DNA from: Lagopus muta
Lineage: Eukaryota > Chordata > Aves > Galliformes > Phasianidae
Assembly: GCF_023343835.1 (NCBI RefSeq)
Contig: NC_064444.1
Coordinates: 16,467,219 to 16,531,218 of the forward strand
Length of the DNA stretch: 64,000 bases
Reading direction: 5' to 3'
The position numbers were made by a program, and so were the translations under genes. This document shows positions 1-54,718 of this stretch, one piece after another (position 1 is the stretch's first letter; each line of letters begins with the position of its first letter). Below the pieces are notes generated by a model. It was given only the letters and a program-made list of their open reading frames with translations, was not told the origin of the DNA and made no database searches.

Positions 1-3000
1 GTACCATTTGCTTGGCTGTGTCACAGTAGCTGGATAAGGAGTGTGACTCATCAAACCAATAGGACAAATAAGGCAACTCTGAAACTGAATTAAGTGCTAC
101 TATGCGATATTTTTTTCTAAGTAAGGGGGGGTAGGAGGGGAAAGTTATGCCAAGAATGTCATCATTGCCATCTGACTTCACCACTGACAGCGGTTATAAT
201 GGAAAAGTTGCACAAACAATGAAGGTAATGAACAATCTAACACCAGCCAAGAACCGGGCTGAATGCCATGGGGGTTTGGAGACACAGACGTGCATTTGGT
301 GGCTGGGAGCACGGTTTCACTGGGACTCTAAAATGCTGACTGACTGAGCCTAGCCCCTTTGGAAATAAACCAGCTGCTAAAATGATACTGGAGACCAATG
401 GTGTTTCCTTAGCTAGAAAGAATACAGAGCACACATACAAAAAAGATTTTGGTTACTGAGCAGGTCTGTGTTCAATTGCAGTCTTCCACTGCTACAAAAG
501 GTAACCTCAACTTCTGCCTAACATCAGAGAACAGAAAAACCCTTCACAAATATCTTTGTGATACTTATATTGAAGTTGTACAAAATATCCCTTAGATAAG
601 CAAGAGTTAAATGTATCACTGGCCAAGCATAGCATGCTCTAATATTTATTGTTCAATTTTTGTGTCATTTTTACCCTTCCTTTTTGATTCCCTCCGCAGA
701 CACTGTGCCTTCACTGTTATGCATCACTTGCAATGTATCGCAGTACATGAACCCTTAGCAATTTGAACAGCTTTCAGGGTAGTTCGATTAAATGGGATTC
801 TATCATTTGCAATAAAAAGATTGCTTTTGGTTGGAGGACCACGGTCTAAATACAGTACAATACCGGATAACATTAAATATTTAAATAGGGACTAAGTCTT
901 TCAACAAAGAAGTGAAAATGAGAAAGGAGATTACACATCTTCCCACTCAGCTTATAAGATACATTGTACCTTCACAACCTTTGCCTTTACCCAAAATCTA
1001 CACCAAAAGCTCACTCAGCACAGAATGCCATTTTGCAGACATCAAGAATCTGCTGCAGATGGGCCCAAGTGATCAAACTGGTGGTTGGGCGCCTCAAAAA
1101 TGCTCAGAAGTGAAGTTGAAAGAAACACATTGCTGAGATGCACAGAGCTTGTTTGTTGAGCTGTTCTAAAAGCGTATCTCAAACACCTTTGTTTAAAACA
1201 GGCAGGTACCTCCAGATCTTTGGTGCTGCTGGCACTCGGATGGATAAAACCAATGACTTATTTCTAACTTCTTTGATTATTTTTGTTGCTGTTGCCTTTT
1301 CTCTTTTGGTAATAAAGACAAAATGCAGATGGGGTGTAGAGAGGATGGTAAAACATTCAATCAACTTAGAGATCCCCTCTTTTTGCCACGTGTTTTAATC
1401 ACCCCTAAGAGAAGTCGGGGTAAGAAACAAAAGTTCACGGTGACATACAGCTCTCCTCCCTTCTCCCTCCAGAAGCTCACAACATTTAACTGAAGTCCTT
1501 TTTGCATAGGGAAGGTGGTGTGAGTGCTCAAGAAGCACACGTCTGAATCACGTTTTGTGAGATTTCTCAAGGCACAGACAGCATAAGGCAGCATAAGTAG
1601 TTTATAGCACACTGGGCTTTAGCCAAGAGGTAAATCTAGGATCACGTGGAGTTGGAATGATTTCTCACCTCTTGTATATTTTGAGTCACTCCATTCTCAG
1701 TATGACCCCCCGCCACATAAGATAAGCGAGAACAGAAGACGAAGTCGCACATGTAGAGAGGACATGGGAAAAGATCTTTGGTCTGCCTGCACTGAACTGA
1801 TCAGGAGGTTTGCAGTTTGTTTAGCACCCCTCTGTACCAAGCTCTAGTAAAGTCATTACTGCTTCCAGTAAAGTCATTACTGCACTACTACTTAACTGGA
1901 AGTAAACCAAACTACCTTTGTTTACTTCAGTTAACCAAGGACTGGCCTATCTTTTACCTTTTCCTGAAGAAAGACAAAACAAAACCAAAAAACCACAGTG
2001 ATAGAAAATAACCTTTTAGCCTTTCCCAGAAGATACTAATGAAACAATGTCATCAAAACGTGTCGTTTCCAACAGAAACAAAGGGAAGTCTGGACTTCTG
2101 GTGCTGCTGCTAATACAGTAATCACCTATGCTTAATCATAGAACAAAACAAAAAAAATGAAGTAGCTTGGTGGAAATTTGTTTTTACAAGAAAGAAAATG
2201 CTGTGAAGTATATAAACAGGAAAAGGTCGGAAATCTGCTACTGCAAAGGGGTGGGCAGTGTGTGGTCTGCATCAAGAGTCAGTAATGAGCTGTGTCAGAT
2301 GGTAGCTTGCTGTTTTCCACTGTGCAGACAAACTGAGTACAGGCCTCAATAAAACTGCGCTCTGTGCCATCCATCAGAGAACGAGGAGAGTTTAATACTT
2401 CAGAGAAGAAAAGGAACGGTTTAGTAAAAGAACTGATACTTAATATGTGCAGGTATATTCAAACCAGCAGGATGGTCAGACTCCATCAAGAAAAGCACAG
2501 TGTGTAGAAGCAGGGGGATGGCAAGAGAGATTTAACTGATACAAATCCCTAAAGACTTGGAAAGAGAATACTGGCTGTAAAACCTAAAGGTACTCAATCA
2601 AAAAGGAAGAAAAGAAAGGCTAAACTCTTCAGCAGCTCTTACCAGAAGGGGAAGGAGCCAAGTGCACAGAAGAAGAGCTAACTTCCATAGTAGACTAAAC
2701 CTGAATTTATTTACTTCCTTCTATACTTTAAAAAAGTGCTTTGCTTTTGAGCATTATTATTATTAAGCTCTATGTTGACAGTCTAAATCCCACTTAGCTC
2801 AGGATAGTTAAAGCAACCTGTATATAGCTGCCAGACAGTCCTTGCCCTGGCACAAGCTGTGTCTGTCAACTGAGACTTCAGAACACTTCAGTGAGTAACG
2901 TAGGTCCCCATTTCTGTTAGTTTCAACCAAGCGTGTGGAAAAAGATGCTTCCCATTCAGTCAGTGCTGCTCAGGGAAGAGCTGACAATCTGGGCCAGAGA

Positions 3001-6000
3001 GCAAAAATAACCACTAGTCATACTGGAGGCTCTATGGGGGCAGTCAGTTGCTGGGTACATACTTGAACCCCAAGGCTCACATGGCAGAGCATTGGAATAT
3101 TGAATAAACTTTGGTAAAATGGACAGATAGGTCTTAGGATTTGCCATATTTTCAGTACTGCTGTATCTTAGACTGTTTGTCCTATAATTCCAAATTTAAA
3201 TCACTTTTCATTACAATTTTTTTTCAAATATATGAAAAAAAAGATCATGCAAGTCATAGTGGTTGTCAGAAGACAACCACCACTAAGACAGAAAGCAGTA
3301 TTTAATAGTAACCATAGGAAGTCAGACATTACAAAATATCATAGCTAGCTGAAATACAGAACAGTTTCAAGTAGGTGTGACATCATTACCTGAATTGTGT
3401 AGAACACTAAGGTAAATTGTTCTCTGAAGTAGTATCAAGCAATCATCATCTGAATTCCATCAGGCTATTTTCCACTGTATCCCACAGAGATAACATAAAA
3501 TCTCTGAAGTACTGTAATGCTCAATTCCAAGAACTCAACGGTTGGCATTTCAGGTCACGTATATAAAGCATTTTAGAGCCTTATCAGTTATGACATGCAC
3601 TTCAACAGCCTCAGTATTTGTCAGCGTACCACATATCCCTCATGAGTTGTTTCATCACCTATCTTTCCTGTAACTCAAACTTTTAACTGCTCACAGCTTC
3701 ATGAAAGACCTCTCTCCCATTCCAGATAGATTCAGCATTTAAAGTCAGTCTAAAACCCAAGGAAATTTAAGGCTTGAAAAGATAATCACTTTTTTCCCCC
3801 CCTTTCCCTTATGCCACCTAGTAATCCATATCAGATTCCATTTAGGAGAGGAAAAGGACCAGAGACACAGACCCTCCCTGTTACAAACCCTAATTCAAGA
3901 ACCAGCATTAGACACGTTCAAATGATGCACTGGCCACGAGTCCCCAGCTCTCCCTGCACCCACCAAGCAAGTTATTGGGCAGCAAATGTGTGGGGATGAA
4001 CTAAGCTGGGGGGAAAACACAGCTATTCAAGCACTTACATTATCTGTATCATAGATCTACAGTGACAGTAATGACTCCTGCCTGCAGGTAGAGCTGTTTG
4101 TATTATCTCACTCCATTCTGTTGCTGTTATTTTGTATCTACAGTCTTCTTTCTCAGCTTTTGTTTTTTTTTCTTCCTGTCACTGAAAGATACTCAGGTTT
4201 AGCTAATGCCTTATTCACATCCCATCAGCACATTCACTTCAGTAACAGATGGGGACTGGTGAACCCTAGAAACTTTTAACATGTGCTTCTCTTGTCAGTT
4301 CCATTCATTTAAAATTAATCAATAATTTATACATAAACAATTCAATGTTCCTGGTATTGTTCCTCCATCAGCACAGAACCATCCAAAACACAGGAAAAAA
4401 GTGCCTCAAACACGGGGCACAAGTAACTGCCCCATCTCCCTACCAGAACAGCTTCTACCTGAAAGGCTGCATTACACAAACAGTTGTTTTGATAAGACAA
4501 AAAACAGAACCAGGGAAAGGACCACATGAAGGTGCATTTCTGAAAGGCAGCATTACCATTTTCAGAGCAGATCCCTGGTATCCCAAAATTTACCACATGC
4601 AGGTCCCATAAGGTGAGACAAAAGAACACCCACAGCATGGCACTGCAGAGTTTCGCATGGAGCAAATCTCCCTTATGAAGAAACAAGAAACTAAAGGGCC
4701 TGGATTCAGAGGCACAGCCAGGTACAGCTGAGGATTCAGTGAGGATTTTTAAGAAGAAAAGCCATTCTGAAAGAGAAACACAGAAAAACAGCCTTGTCCT
4801 TCCGGATCCGGGTTTCCTGCTATCACGGGGTTAAGAGGAAATCTTTGCTTGCTCAGTGTTGGGACTGCTTAAATTATTTTCTCTAAAGCCTGCATAATCA
4901 AGGCTGGCCTCGGTTGGCCCTCCAGCAACTCCTGTAGCCACTCCACTGGTTTCACACAGCTGGAGCAGTGTTTACAACATTTGAAAAGCTGAGCTCTTCT
5001 CAGAACATGGTGGGTGGGCTGGAACAGTAGGCACAGAGTGTGCTCACACTGCACAGCAGCAAGCTGCGGACTCACCAGCACTGACACCAGCTCTGCTCTG
5101 AGCTGGTTACAAATACCCAAAAGCCAAACTACGTGCCTCAGTTTGTCAGACATCCCTTGATACTCTCTATAAATATCTTCCCATCAGCAGTCCTCCCAGA
5201 AATGTCCATTAGATCACTCTTACAACAGCACAGAAAGGATTAATTATAAAGCTCCACATCAGTAATCTTTCAGCGAATGCTACAGTAAGATGAATGCAAA
5301 TGCATTTTTTGAAAAGGAGGAACATTTTCCCATCACGAAGAATTATCAAGAGAACATTATCTTCAATATTTTAATACATATGAGTCAAAAGATTACGTGT
5401 GTGGTTTGACATTTGGCCAGAAATTGACTGCATTTGCCTAGAAAGCATGTTTTAGGAATAGCTGTGCGTGCCTGTAAATGAAAGCCTGAACAATTAATGC
5501 AGGGGAAAAACCTCAAGAAATCGAGGGAAAAAATAACAAGTTTGTATTCAAGATGATATTCAGTGAGATACTGCATGACAAAACTCTTGATGACCGTGCA
5601 AACCAAGGTAATCCTGAACTAAATGTGATGCTTCAAACATACCCAACTACTAAAACAAAAACAAGCTGAGCTCTTTTTACAAATGAAGCTTAGATTTGGG
5701 GAATGTCATAGGAAACTCAGGCCATAATGCCTCTTGCTTTGAGCAGAAAGCTGGTCTAGCCTGCCTGTGCAATCCATTTGGAGAAAGGTTGAAGAAAATC
5801 ACGCAACAGTTAATGATAATAACCTCTGCATAGCAAGCAGGTTTATAAGAGCCCACTGTACAGAAGCAGGATATACAAAGAACAGGTCAGAGAAAGGCAA
5901 GATCCTTGCATCTGAAACAGCCCAGGGCTGTGCCACAAAGAAGTTCTGCAAACACAGTTTGAGGAGCAACCTGTGGGCATCAAAGCTAGGACAAAAGCTT

Positions 6001-9000
6001 TCCCTTCACAGCAGTTTTAGTATAGCATCCTTGGCATAAGTCGCCACTTCAATTTTCGTGTCTAAACAAACAAACCAATGACCTGTTTACTCCTTTTAGT
6101 ACTGAAAAGCTACCTCAGTGACAGAGCAGTTCAGGCTGTCTTCCACATCCTTCATGGTCAGCTATTTGCAAGCCAATTGTGAGGAATCCATTGCAATCCA
6201 TTGGTGAGGAATAGAACACATTAAGTTCTAGATCTTAGATTTCATTTGTCATTTCTGAAAGACACCTTCTAAACCTATGAAATTTAATAGAAGTGATTGA
6301 AGAGTAGCAAGTATGAAGTGTTATGTAATTCCTAAAGGATGCCAGCAGAATCTGTTTGAGAGAAAAGAATGAGTGACTGGTGTTCTATCATTGCATCTTC
6401 CAGAGAAGCAGATTCTCATAGCAGTTACTCTTCTGCACAGCTACTCACTCACATTGCACACTGAACAACACGCATCTGCAAAGCGCCATTTGTTGCTTAT
6501 GTCAAGAAAATTACTGAAAAGCTCATCTCTTCACTATCATTGCTCACCAGTTGATTTGGAGCACTAAGAACAGAGTGTTTTTAATAAAGCTTAAAAACAG
6601 CCTATGTTTTATGTGGGCAAAAAACAAAAATGAATGATAAACCACAGTCTTATTTTTCCTGGGTACTCTGAACAATAGAGAAAAACATTCAAGTGTGGGG
6701 GGAGGGCAGTGGTTTAGAGCATTCAGGGAAAAATGCAAGTCCTCTTACACAAAGAGTTCATAGAGTTCAAGTTTTAGTGGCACAGTCTGTTAAACAGCAA
6801 CCATATCCATGTATTTTGTACGAGTTTTATACCTATAGCTGATGTGAGACAGCACTTCTGGAGTTTAGTAACAATAGACAGGAATAAGAAGAATTTCTGC
6901 TGAGACCTACTGTGCTTGCCAAATAGAATTCAGAAGTTACTTATTAATTGTAACAGCTTTTGTAAAGAATTTCTGACTCAAATAGCACAGTTATAAATTT
7001 AAGGCTGCTTAGATCCAAGGCTGTCTGGTTCTTTACCAGCTCCATAATTATACCTCAAGCAAACAGTGCTTTTACAGTGACCTCAATACAAATACTACAT
7101 GTTCCCTCTTGCTAAATAAGCTTTGTTATGCAGCTATGAAAACTGCAGAGCTGGCACAAGAAAAGTGATTCCTTGGCCCTTTCTTTGTACTCCAAACACA
7201 ATTTCCCATTCTGTATCTGAAGTCTAAACTTTCTTTTATGCTCAATGACAGACACACAACCAAAAAAATCATAATCATATTCCCAGCAATCTTTCCCCAC
7301 CTTGGTTTATCTGGACTGCCTCAAAACATCTAGAGCCCATTATTTTGTAATCACTTGTCATTGCAGCTCACGAGACCAGCAACATGAGCAGAACCACCTC
7401 TGTCCTGTAACCACATCTCTGTCTGTCCAGCTTCTTGACTGAACACCACACAGTGCTGCTGAGGCTGCGGTGCTAACCATTGCAGAGCTACCTGCTCAGA
7501 GATAGGCAGCTGAATCCATTCACTTTGCTGCACTTTTCTCCTCACCCTCACTGCTTCAGTTATCCCCAAAAGAGTCTCTTAACAGTAGTGCCCTCAGCCT
7601 CCACCACATCCCATCCTACCCAGAGTATTTGCTAAGGCTGCAGACGGCGTCCTCAGCATATTCCTAACCTGCTTTTCCTGTTCAAAACAGGTCAGGAAAA
7701 AAATCACAGCACTTTCTAAATCCTTAGAAGGCAGATGTTAATCTCTGTATCATTAGTCAAACTAGTCCAGTCATTACAGAGCTTCAAAAGACACAGCATA
7801 CAGAACTGAACTTCCCCTTGACTGAAAGGCCTGAGGTCCACTTTAATTGCAAGTTGCTACACTGTAACGTCACCATTCTCATTCCTCAGACTTGCCTATT
7901 TAAAAACAGAACAGCTGCGAGATCTCCTGGTGCCAGTGACCAGAATAGGAAGAAAACCCTCAATATTGTTGCCACTGCATCCCAAGTTTCCCCTCAGTGT
8001 TAGCATACTGACCGTATGATGCCATCAGCAGCACCTAGGCCCTCTCATGAAGACACTGCCACACTGTAATCTCTCACTCCCCAATCTCTTTTGGCTGAAC
8101 AAAGAGATTAAGCTCAGACATAAGCAGAAGTTGCATTTCCTTGAACACATGGAAGCTGCCATTACTGTAAGTTCTTCCCTCTTTACAAGCAAGAGAAGTG
8201 GCCAATTATTCAGAGGACTCTGAGCAGGTATAACTAACTACTTACTGCTTGCTCAGGATGTCTGCAGATCATCATCTGGCCTGCTTCTCAGGTTGCATTA
8301 CCAATATGATGCCCATGAATTGATTAGTCAATTTAGGAGGATTTAAGAGGTAAATACTACACAATTGTAAGTGGAAAGTGTAAATACTACAGCATTACAA
8401 GTGATCTTGCAACTTTATACTCAAGCACAGATTACATCACTTAGAAAAAGCTAAGCAAAATTGTCAAAAATTGATATTTAAAAATTAATGCTTTTGTTAC
8501 AACTAATATTAAATGTGATTTGCGTGGATTTTCTCAGTAAAATTATGGTGGTAGAAGGATGCATTTCATTAAACAGAAGACAGACCCACCAAGCCCAATG
8601 AGAATAAGACCCATGCTTCAGAGCATGTTTAAGAACTCACTGGATTAAGTTACAGCAAAATACGTCAGACTTCAGAGGAGACCCAGTCTGCCCCTTCCTC
8701 ACTTCACCCCTCATGCCCTGACTGCAGACCAGGAAGCACCTGCAGCCAGCCCACCTCTTCCTTCAGTTCAGTTACACCTTGCTTATGCTGTTATCCTACA
8801 GCCAGTCTGTATCTGCCATTCACAAAGACGGATTTAGGAAGACACAGCCCTAACAGCAAATAGTGCAGAAAATGTTTGGAAAAGCATTCATGTAAGGAAA
8901 AGTAAGACCTAAGCACTAGCTTTTGATGTAACAAAAAGAGGTAAGTTCTCTTGCTACTCCATAGCATGGAAATATGCTCTCTTCATCCTGTTCTCACATA

Positions 9001-9344
9001 CTTTTACATACTTTTCTTTTAAAAACACTCAGAGTAAAGCTTTTGAAGCTCTATACACACAAGCATTTTCTAAAAGCTACATTTGCATCCATTTAAAGTG
9101 TTCCAAGTTGTTTTTCAAGTGAAGATACACATAAAAAAATAACACATTAACTTTCCTCCCCACCAAGCAGAAAATTTAGTGCTAATGACAAGTGACCGTT
9201 AAAAGCAAAAGTCTCAAGATAGGGGAAGCACGAGAGCAACACTAAAAACCTCTCCTGTTTTTTATGACCATCACCATCACCTACAAACAGGAAGGGAGTC
9301 AACTCTTTGAAAGGGTAGATAACAGCACGACAAGGGGTAATGGT
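1..9344. other. Left flank, no recognisable gene
   Basis: AT-rich unique-looking DNA. Open frames are short and unrelated to known families; none is bounded by convincing splice sites on both sides. It could be intron 1 of the gene whose CpG island lies at 10.7-11.2 kb, or intergenic. A tandem duplication of AGTAAAGTCATTACTGC sits at 1847-1882. Confidence 0.5.
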
Positions 9345-9607
9345 TTTTAAGTTCAGGAAGGGAAAATTTAGGTTGGATGTCAGGGGGAAGTTCTGTACTG
9401 TGTGAGTTGTGAGGTGCTGGAACAGCTGCCCAGAGAGGCTGTGGATGCCCTGTCCATGCCTGGAGGTGTTCAAGGCCAGGTTGGATGGGGCCCTGGGCAG
9501 CCTGGGCTGGTATGAAATGTGGAGGTTGGTGGCCCTGCGTGTGGCAGGGGAGCTTCGTGATCCTAGAGGTCCCTTCCACCCCTGGCCATTCTGTGATTCT
9601 GTGACCT
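9345..9607 (+). mobile_element. CR1 LINE 3' end
   Basis: Typical CR1 3' sequence: a GGTTGGATGTCAGGGGGAAG-like start, GCTGGAACAGCTGCCCAGAG, GGCCAGGTTGGATGGGGCC and a closing ATTCTGTGATTCTGTGA. It is 5'-truncated, as most avian CR1 copies are. Confidence 0.92.
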
Positions 9608-9849
9608 TTCTTTCTACATGATGTACAAACTGTCCTCTGAGTGATTAGTGTACACAAGATCCTCACCAAAAAGAATTTATGAATGCTGTCAGTTCACAGC
9701 GGTTATTCCCTCTGGTTGAGCAGTTTTGTACATTTTTAAACACCTCTGTCAAACCACTGTAGGCAGAAAACATTTAAAATAATTAAGAAACTAAGAACAA
9801 CAAAAAACAGGTACAAACTAAAAAAAAAAAAAAAAAATCTGGTTTTGTG

Positions 9850-10030
9850 AACTTAATGACCTCGGACTGTAGGAGCAGCAGACACGGATGGCGCATCGCC
9901 ATTTGCACGTCGCTCCCGCTGCAGCCGCTATCGACGCTCTCGCACGTCACGCGCGCCGCTCGCACAGCCGGTGGGACGGCGCCCCCTAGCGGCAACACGG
10001 CTCAGTGCAGGCAGCGAACAAAGGAACGGG
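9850..10030. other. CpG-rich block with CTCF-like motif
   Basis: GC-rich with dense CpG, following an A-run at 9820-9836. The minus strand holds TTGCCGCTAGGGGGCGCCGT (9976-9995), a close match to the CTCF core. No coding sequence was recognised. Confidence 0.6.
9978..9993 (-). promoter_or_regulatory. Predicted CTCF-binding site
   Basis: GCCGCTAGGGGGCGCC on the minus strand agrees with the CTCF core (CCRSYAGRGGGCGC type) at nearly every informative position. It lies between the ESRP2 3' end and the unassigned left flank. Confidence 0.55.
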
Positions 10031-10737
10031 CCGGCTTAACGAAGTCACAGCGCCCAGCTAAAACCCACTGAAGCAGCTGAGAAATCTCGAGGCTCCTGTC
10101 GCTAGGCAGACCTCGACACAGATGAGGAGAGATTTCTGCTTTAGGCTTTTCCACCATCAGGTACAACCAACTCCTAGGAGATGCTGTATCAGCCCCAAAA
10201 GTTATTACCACGGACTTTGCCAAACATACATCTCTACAGAACAGGATGCAAGCAGCTAAACAGCAAGAGTTCTGATTTATTTTAATGGGCCAAAAAGATA
10301 CAAAGAGCGCTTCAAAAAATAAGGAGTGGATTTTCACCAGCTAACGTTCACTGAAACTATCTTCATTAACATAAACAAGCAAAACTTATCATAGGGCAAG
10401 AGTTTGCTCTGCAGATGAAGCAATTCCAGCACAGAACACCTGAGCCAGAAGCACAGCTGCAGCCATAAGCACAGGGAGCTGCCTTTCAAAGCTCTTCAGT
10501 CTCAACTCACCTCAATCTCAGCTAATAAGCACACAGCACCTTCTCCCAAAACTGGGAGCAACACACGAAAGGACAAACGTATCAGTAATTCCTATGTACA
10601 ACCATCAGCGTCAAGCAAACAGGAACACGCAAATAAACTCCTCAATGCATCCTCTGCGATGTGGCAGGTCAAAAAATTCAATTGCAAAGAATAAACGCGC
10701 ACACCAAAGACAAAAAAAAAGTGAATTTCGACCTTAC
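10031..10737. other. Stretch between the two CpG-rich blocks
   Basis: Moderate GC, no recognised feature. If the first exon ending at 10738 is real, this is the start of its intron. Confidence 0.4.
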
Positions 10738-11220
10738 CGTGAATTCTCCAGCGCTGCAAGTCGTCATCTGGAAGCACGCGAGGGAAGCCGCGATCCGTTC
10801 GCACAGAGCTGTCGGCGTGAAGGCGGCCGCACCACGCAGCAGCAGCACGCGGCCCTCAGCAGCACGAGTCGCACCTGCTCCTGCGGCCTTTTTTTGGCCG
10901 CCCCGCACCGCCCCTCCCCTCGGCAGCACGCAGCTGTGCCACGGCGCCTCGGGCCGCCAGCCGGGCCTCGGCTATCCGGGTTCACGTGCACGTGGAGCGC
11001 TGCTGGGCGAGGGAGGAAACCCGGAGCGGAGGGGACGCAGCACGGGGAGGCTGAGGCGGGTCAGCGCCGCTGAGGCGCTGAGGGGAGCAACGGCCGCAGC
11101 CTCCCTCAGTCCTGAGGCTGTGGAGGAAGGCTCGCCTAGGAACAGGGAAAGGGCCGTAAGAAAGGAGATGCTCCCGGGTAAACGGAGCATCACTTCAGAT
11201 AGCAGACAATCACGGATTTA
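10738..11220 (-). promoter_or_regulatory. CpG island, candidate promoter and first exon of an unidentified minus-strand gene
   Basis: Dense CpG from about 10740 to 11130. On the minus strand a clean donor (TTCACG then GTAAGG) ends at 10738, behind a GC-rich stretch of roughly 250 bases. This is the arrangement of a CpG-island first exon. A short frame (MTTCSAGEFT) could begin in it, or it may be untranslated. I did not recognise the gene. A plus-strand transcript is also possible. Confidence 0.4.
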
Positions 11221-12009
11221 ATGCAGGGTACTAAGAGAACAACAAGTCTTTTCAACTCCTGGCAAAGCCACGAGATGTGGTCAACGGTGGTGTGGCACAA
11301 TGTAGCAGTGTAATAAACTGTCTGCTAACCAAGTTTCTACCTTCTGTACTCCTCAGAAACACGAGAAGAGCAGTAATTATAATGGCGTGGTTCTATCTTC
11401 TGTGAAAGTTCCTCTCAGATTTGTTTCTGGTTGTAAGATTTGCCTGAAGCGAGCCTGCTGCTAACAGCCTCCGTAGAGCACCAAACAGCATCATCCATCA
11501 CAGCTGTGAGCAGCAAGGCTTCACCTGGAGGTGGTAACGCTGACAGCAGCTGTGGCATGAGATAATTGGGTGTGTTTGATTTGAACCATCTTAATCAGAT
11601 GTTTTCCCCTTCATTTTTTTTTCTGCAAAATTATATCGAGCTCTGTCACAACAAAAAGCCGCACTTGGATTGCACAGAAAAGGGAATGACCCATCAGCAG
11701 TGGACACTGTGTGCACTTTTGGATTTCAGGTTCCATACTCAATTTCTTCTGGCACCAAAATGAGAAGTGAGCATATGAAATGTTACAACACTCTCTGAGA
11801 AGAGTTCCACTGAATAAATAAGTGTTCACCACACACATTTCTGGCTTACCAGAACATTTGAAAAACAACAGACGCCCCTACGCCCTCCCTCACAAAATAC
11901 ATACACTCTTCTGAAGTCAAGGGGTGAACAGAGTAGATAATAGGCTGTTACCAGAAAATGATGCCCCGTGAAATTACGTTCAAGCATAAGTTACTTTCAG
12001 AAACCAACA
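11221..12009. other. Interval between CpG island and ESRP2 3' end
   Basis: About 0.8 kb without recognised coding sequence or repeat. The ESRP2 transcript ends just above it. Confidence 0.5.
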
Positions 12010-13246
12010 CACATCGTAAGCATCTCTTTTATTCGTTGTAATATAAAGAAGCATACATCATTCAGTTCCTTTAAGTACAACGCATTGTACGCTAACAAAA
12101 CAAACAAAAAAAATCAATCCAGACATCCATGAACATGTCACAAAAGGACTCATGTTTTGCTCTGCTGGTATTGCACTTGGAATAGTTTTGAAGTAAGGCA
12201 CGGTAAAAACAAAGTCATTTAGTGCTTCTACAGCAGATGTCTTTTTTTTTTTTTAAACACATGCTACATGACAAAGTACTTCTAGCTTATGTATATACAC
12301 ACAAAGAAAAAAGCATGCACTAGAGAATTTAGATTTCAACATATCTTGTTGTTTCATAATATACAAATAAAGTAGTTCAAAGATGTAAACAAATTGCATG
12401 CACATAAACTAGAGCAGAATCTTTAATACAGTATTTGAAAGCTATTATGCTTAAATAAAAAAATATAACTTATTAGTACTCAGGTTTATGTGCCATTTTT
12501 GTCCTGTAGAGATTAAAAATTTGGGGTTGGGTAGGGAATTCTGGTTGGGCACAGAAGATTCTTCCGTTTTTGCCATTGTTTTTATTTTTTGCTTTACACA
12601 TTTGGCAGCAGTACATTGGTAGGAAAGACAAATATGGCTTTGCAAAACAACATAACGAAAACATGAGAAAGCACAACTGTATTTGGGGTCCAGCATCCTG
12701 GTATTTTCCAATCAAGAACAACCATGGAAAAAAAAAATAAATCAATGAGCTATATGCTTTGAGTTGGGAATGCTACACATTCCAAAAGCCCTTTATAAAG
12801 ACATTTCAATTCTACAAAAAACAGACACTTTGCTGAGTGTAAACTCTTAAAAACTAAACACAGAAGAATCTGAATGACTCAAGCTTCACTTTCCACTTCA
12901 AATGCTACTGAACAGGCAATAGGTTCCTCCCATGGCTGCGACAGCTGAAGTGCTATTAGACTGTCTTCAGAATTAACAAGTTGCCAATAAGGGGTTCGCT
13001 TATTTTCAAACAAGTACATAAGAGAATAAGTAAATTAACTGCATATATTTTCCTGTTGCTTTATCTTTGGCATACAATACACCCTTTTTCAAATTAAATA
13101 CAGGACATGTACCATTCTACATTCCAACACAGCATGTTGAAAAGGCACATTTGACGCTGCAGGGGTGGCAAGGGAAGACTCCTTATTTTGTAAAAGGCAC
13201 AGTGTTCAGCACGACATTCCTTCCCCATGCCCCAGAGTGTGTTTAG
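12010..13246 (-). other. ESRP2: ESRP2 3'UTR
   Basis: About 1.2 kb of AT-rich sequence follows the distal stop and runs to a poly(A) signal near 12030. Internal AATAAA-like words exist, for example near 12579, so shorter ends are possible. The exact cleavage site is inferred, not seen. Confidence 0.7.
12027..12032 (-). terminator. ESRP2: Poly(A) signal AATAAA, probable ESRP2 3' end
   Basis: Minus-strand AATAAA is followed within about 25 bases by a GU-rich stretch (GATGTGTGTTGG), the usual downstream element. It is the last good signal before the CpG island at 11.2 kb. Confidence 0.6.
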
Positions 13247-54315
<41,069 letters not shown>

Positions 54316-54563
54316 GACCACAGGGGGAAACAACTACAATCAAAAGCAGAGGTCAAAAAAAGAGAAAAAAAAAGTAAAAGAAAGACACGCAAACGGACAA
54401 AAAAAGGAACAACAAAATCCCGCAAAGGTTCACCCCCTACCTCCAAGTGATCGAAGGGGAAAGGAGAGATGAAGAGTACGGTATTAAGAGGAGAGAAAGA
54501 GCTGTTCAGAAGTCAGGTCTTTGGAGACCAAAAAAAAAGGAAAACGGAGAAAACTCGCATCTC

Positions 54564-54670
54564 TACCTGTTCCCGGTGATCTCCTTTTCCCGGGGCCGAT
54601 TGGGAGGTGAAATTAGCAAGCTGTGGGTTTCTTTCCCTCTGACATCACGGCAGAAGCCCAGCCTGAGCCT

Positions 54671-54718
<48 letters not shown>

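Noticed and set aside
1668..1803. Exon-like minus-strand stretch with a GTGAGA donor and about 45 open codons
   Set aside because: No convincing acceptor and no family resemblance.
2646..2700. Short minus-strand frame MEVSSSSVHLAPSPSG before a GTAAGAG donor
   Set aside because: No promoter features or partner exon; a single donor match is expected by chance.
4342..5153. Minus-strand frames of 114 and 94 codons in the left flank
   Set aside because: No recognisable domain, splice borders or codon bias; probably chance.
1..9344. 3' coding exons or UTR of NFATC3 on the plus strand, expected from human gene order
   Set aside because: No NFATC3-like peptide was found in any frame; long UTR cannot be judged from sequence alone.
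9147..9669. Minus-strand frames of 108 and 130 codons
   Set aside because: They are antisense readings of the CR1 3' end.
10661..11221. 186-codon plus-strand open frame over the CpG island
   Set aside because: GC-rich DNA lacks stops; the Ala/Arg/Pro-rich reading has no domain and the opposite frames are equally open.
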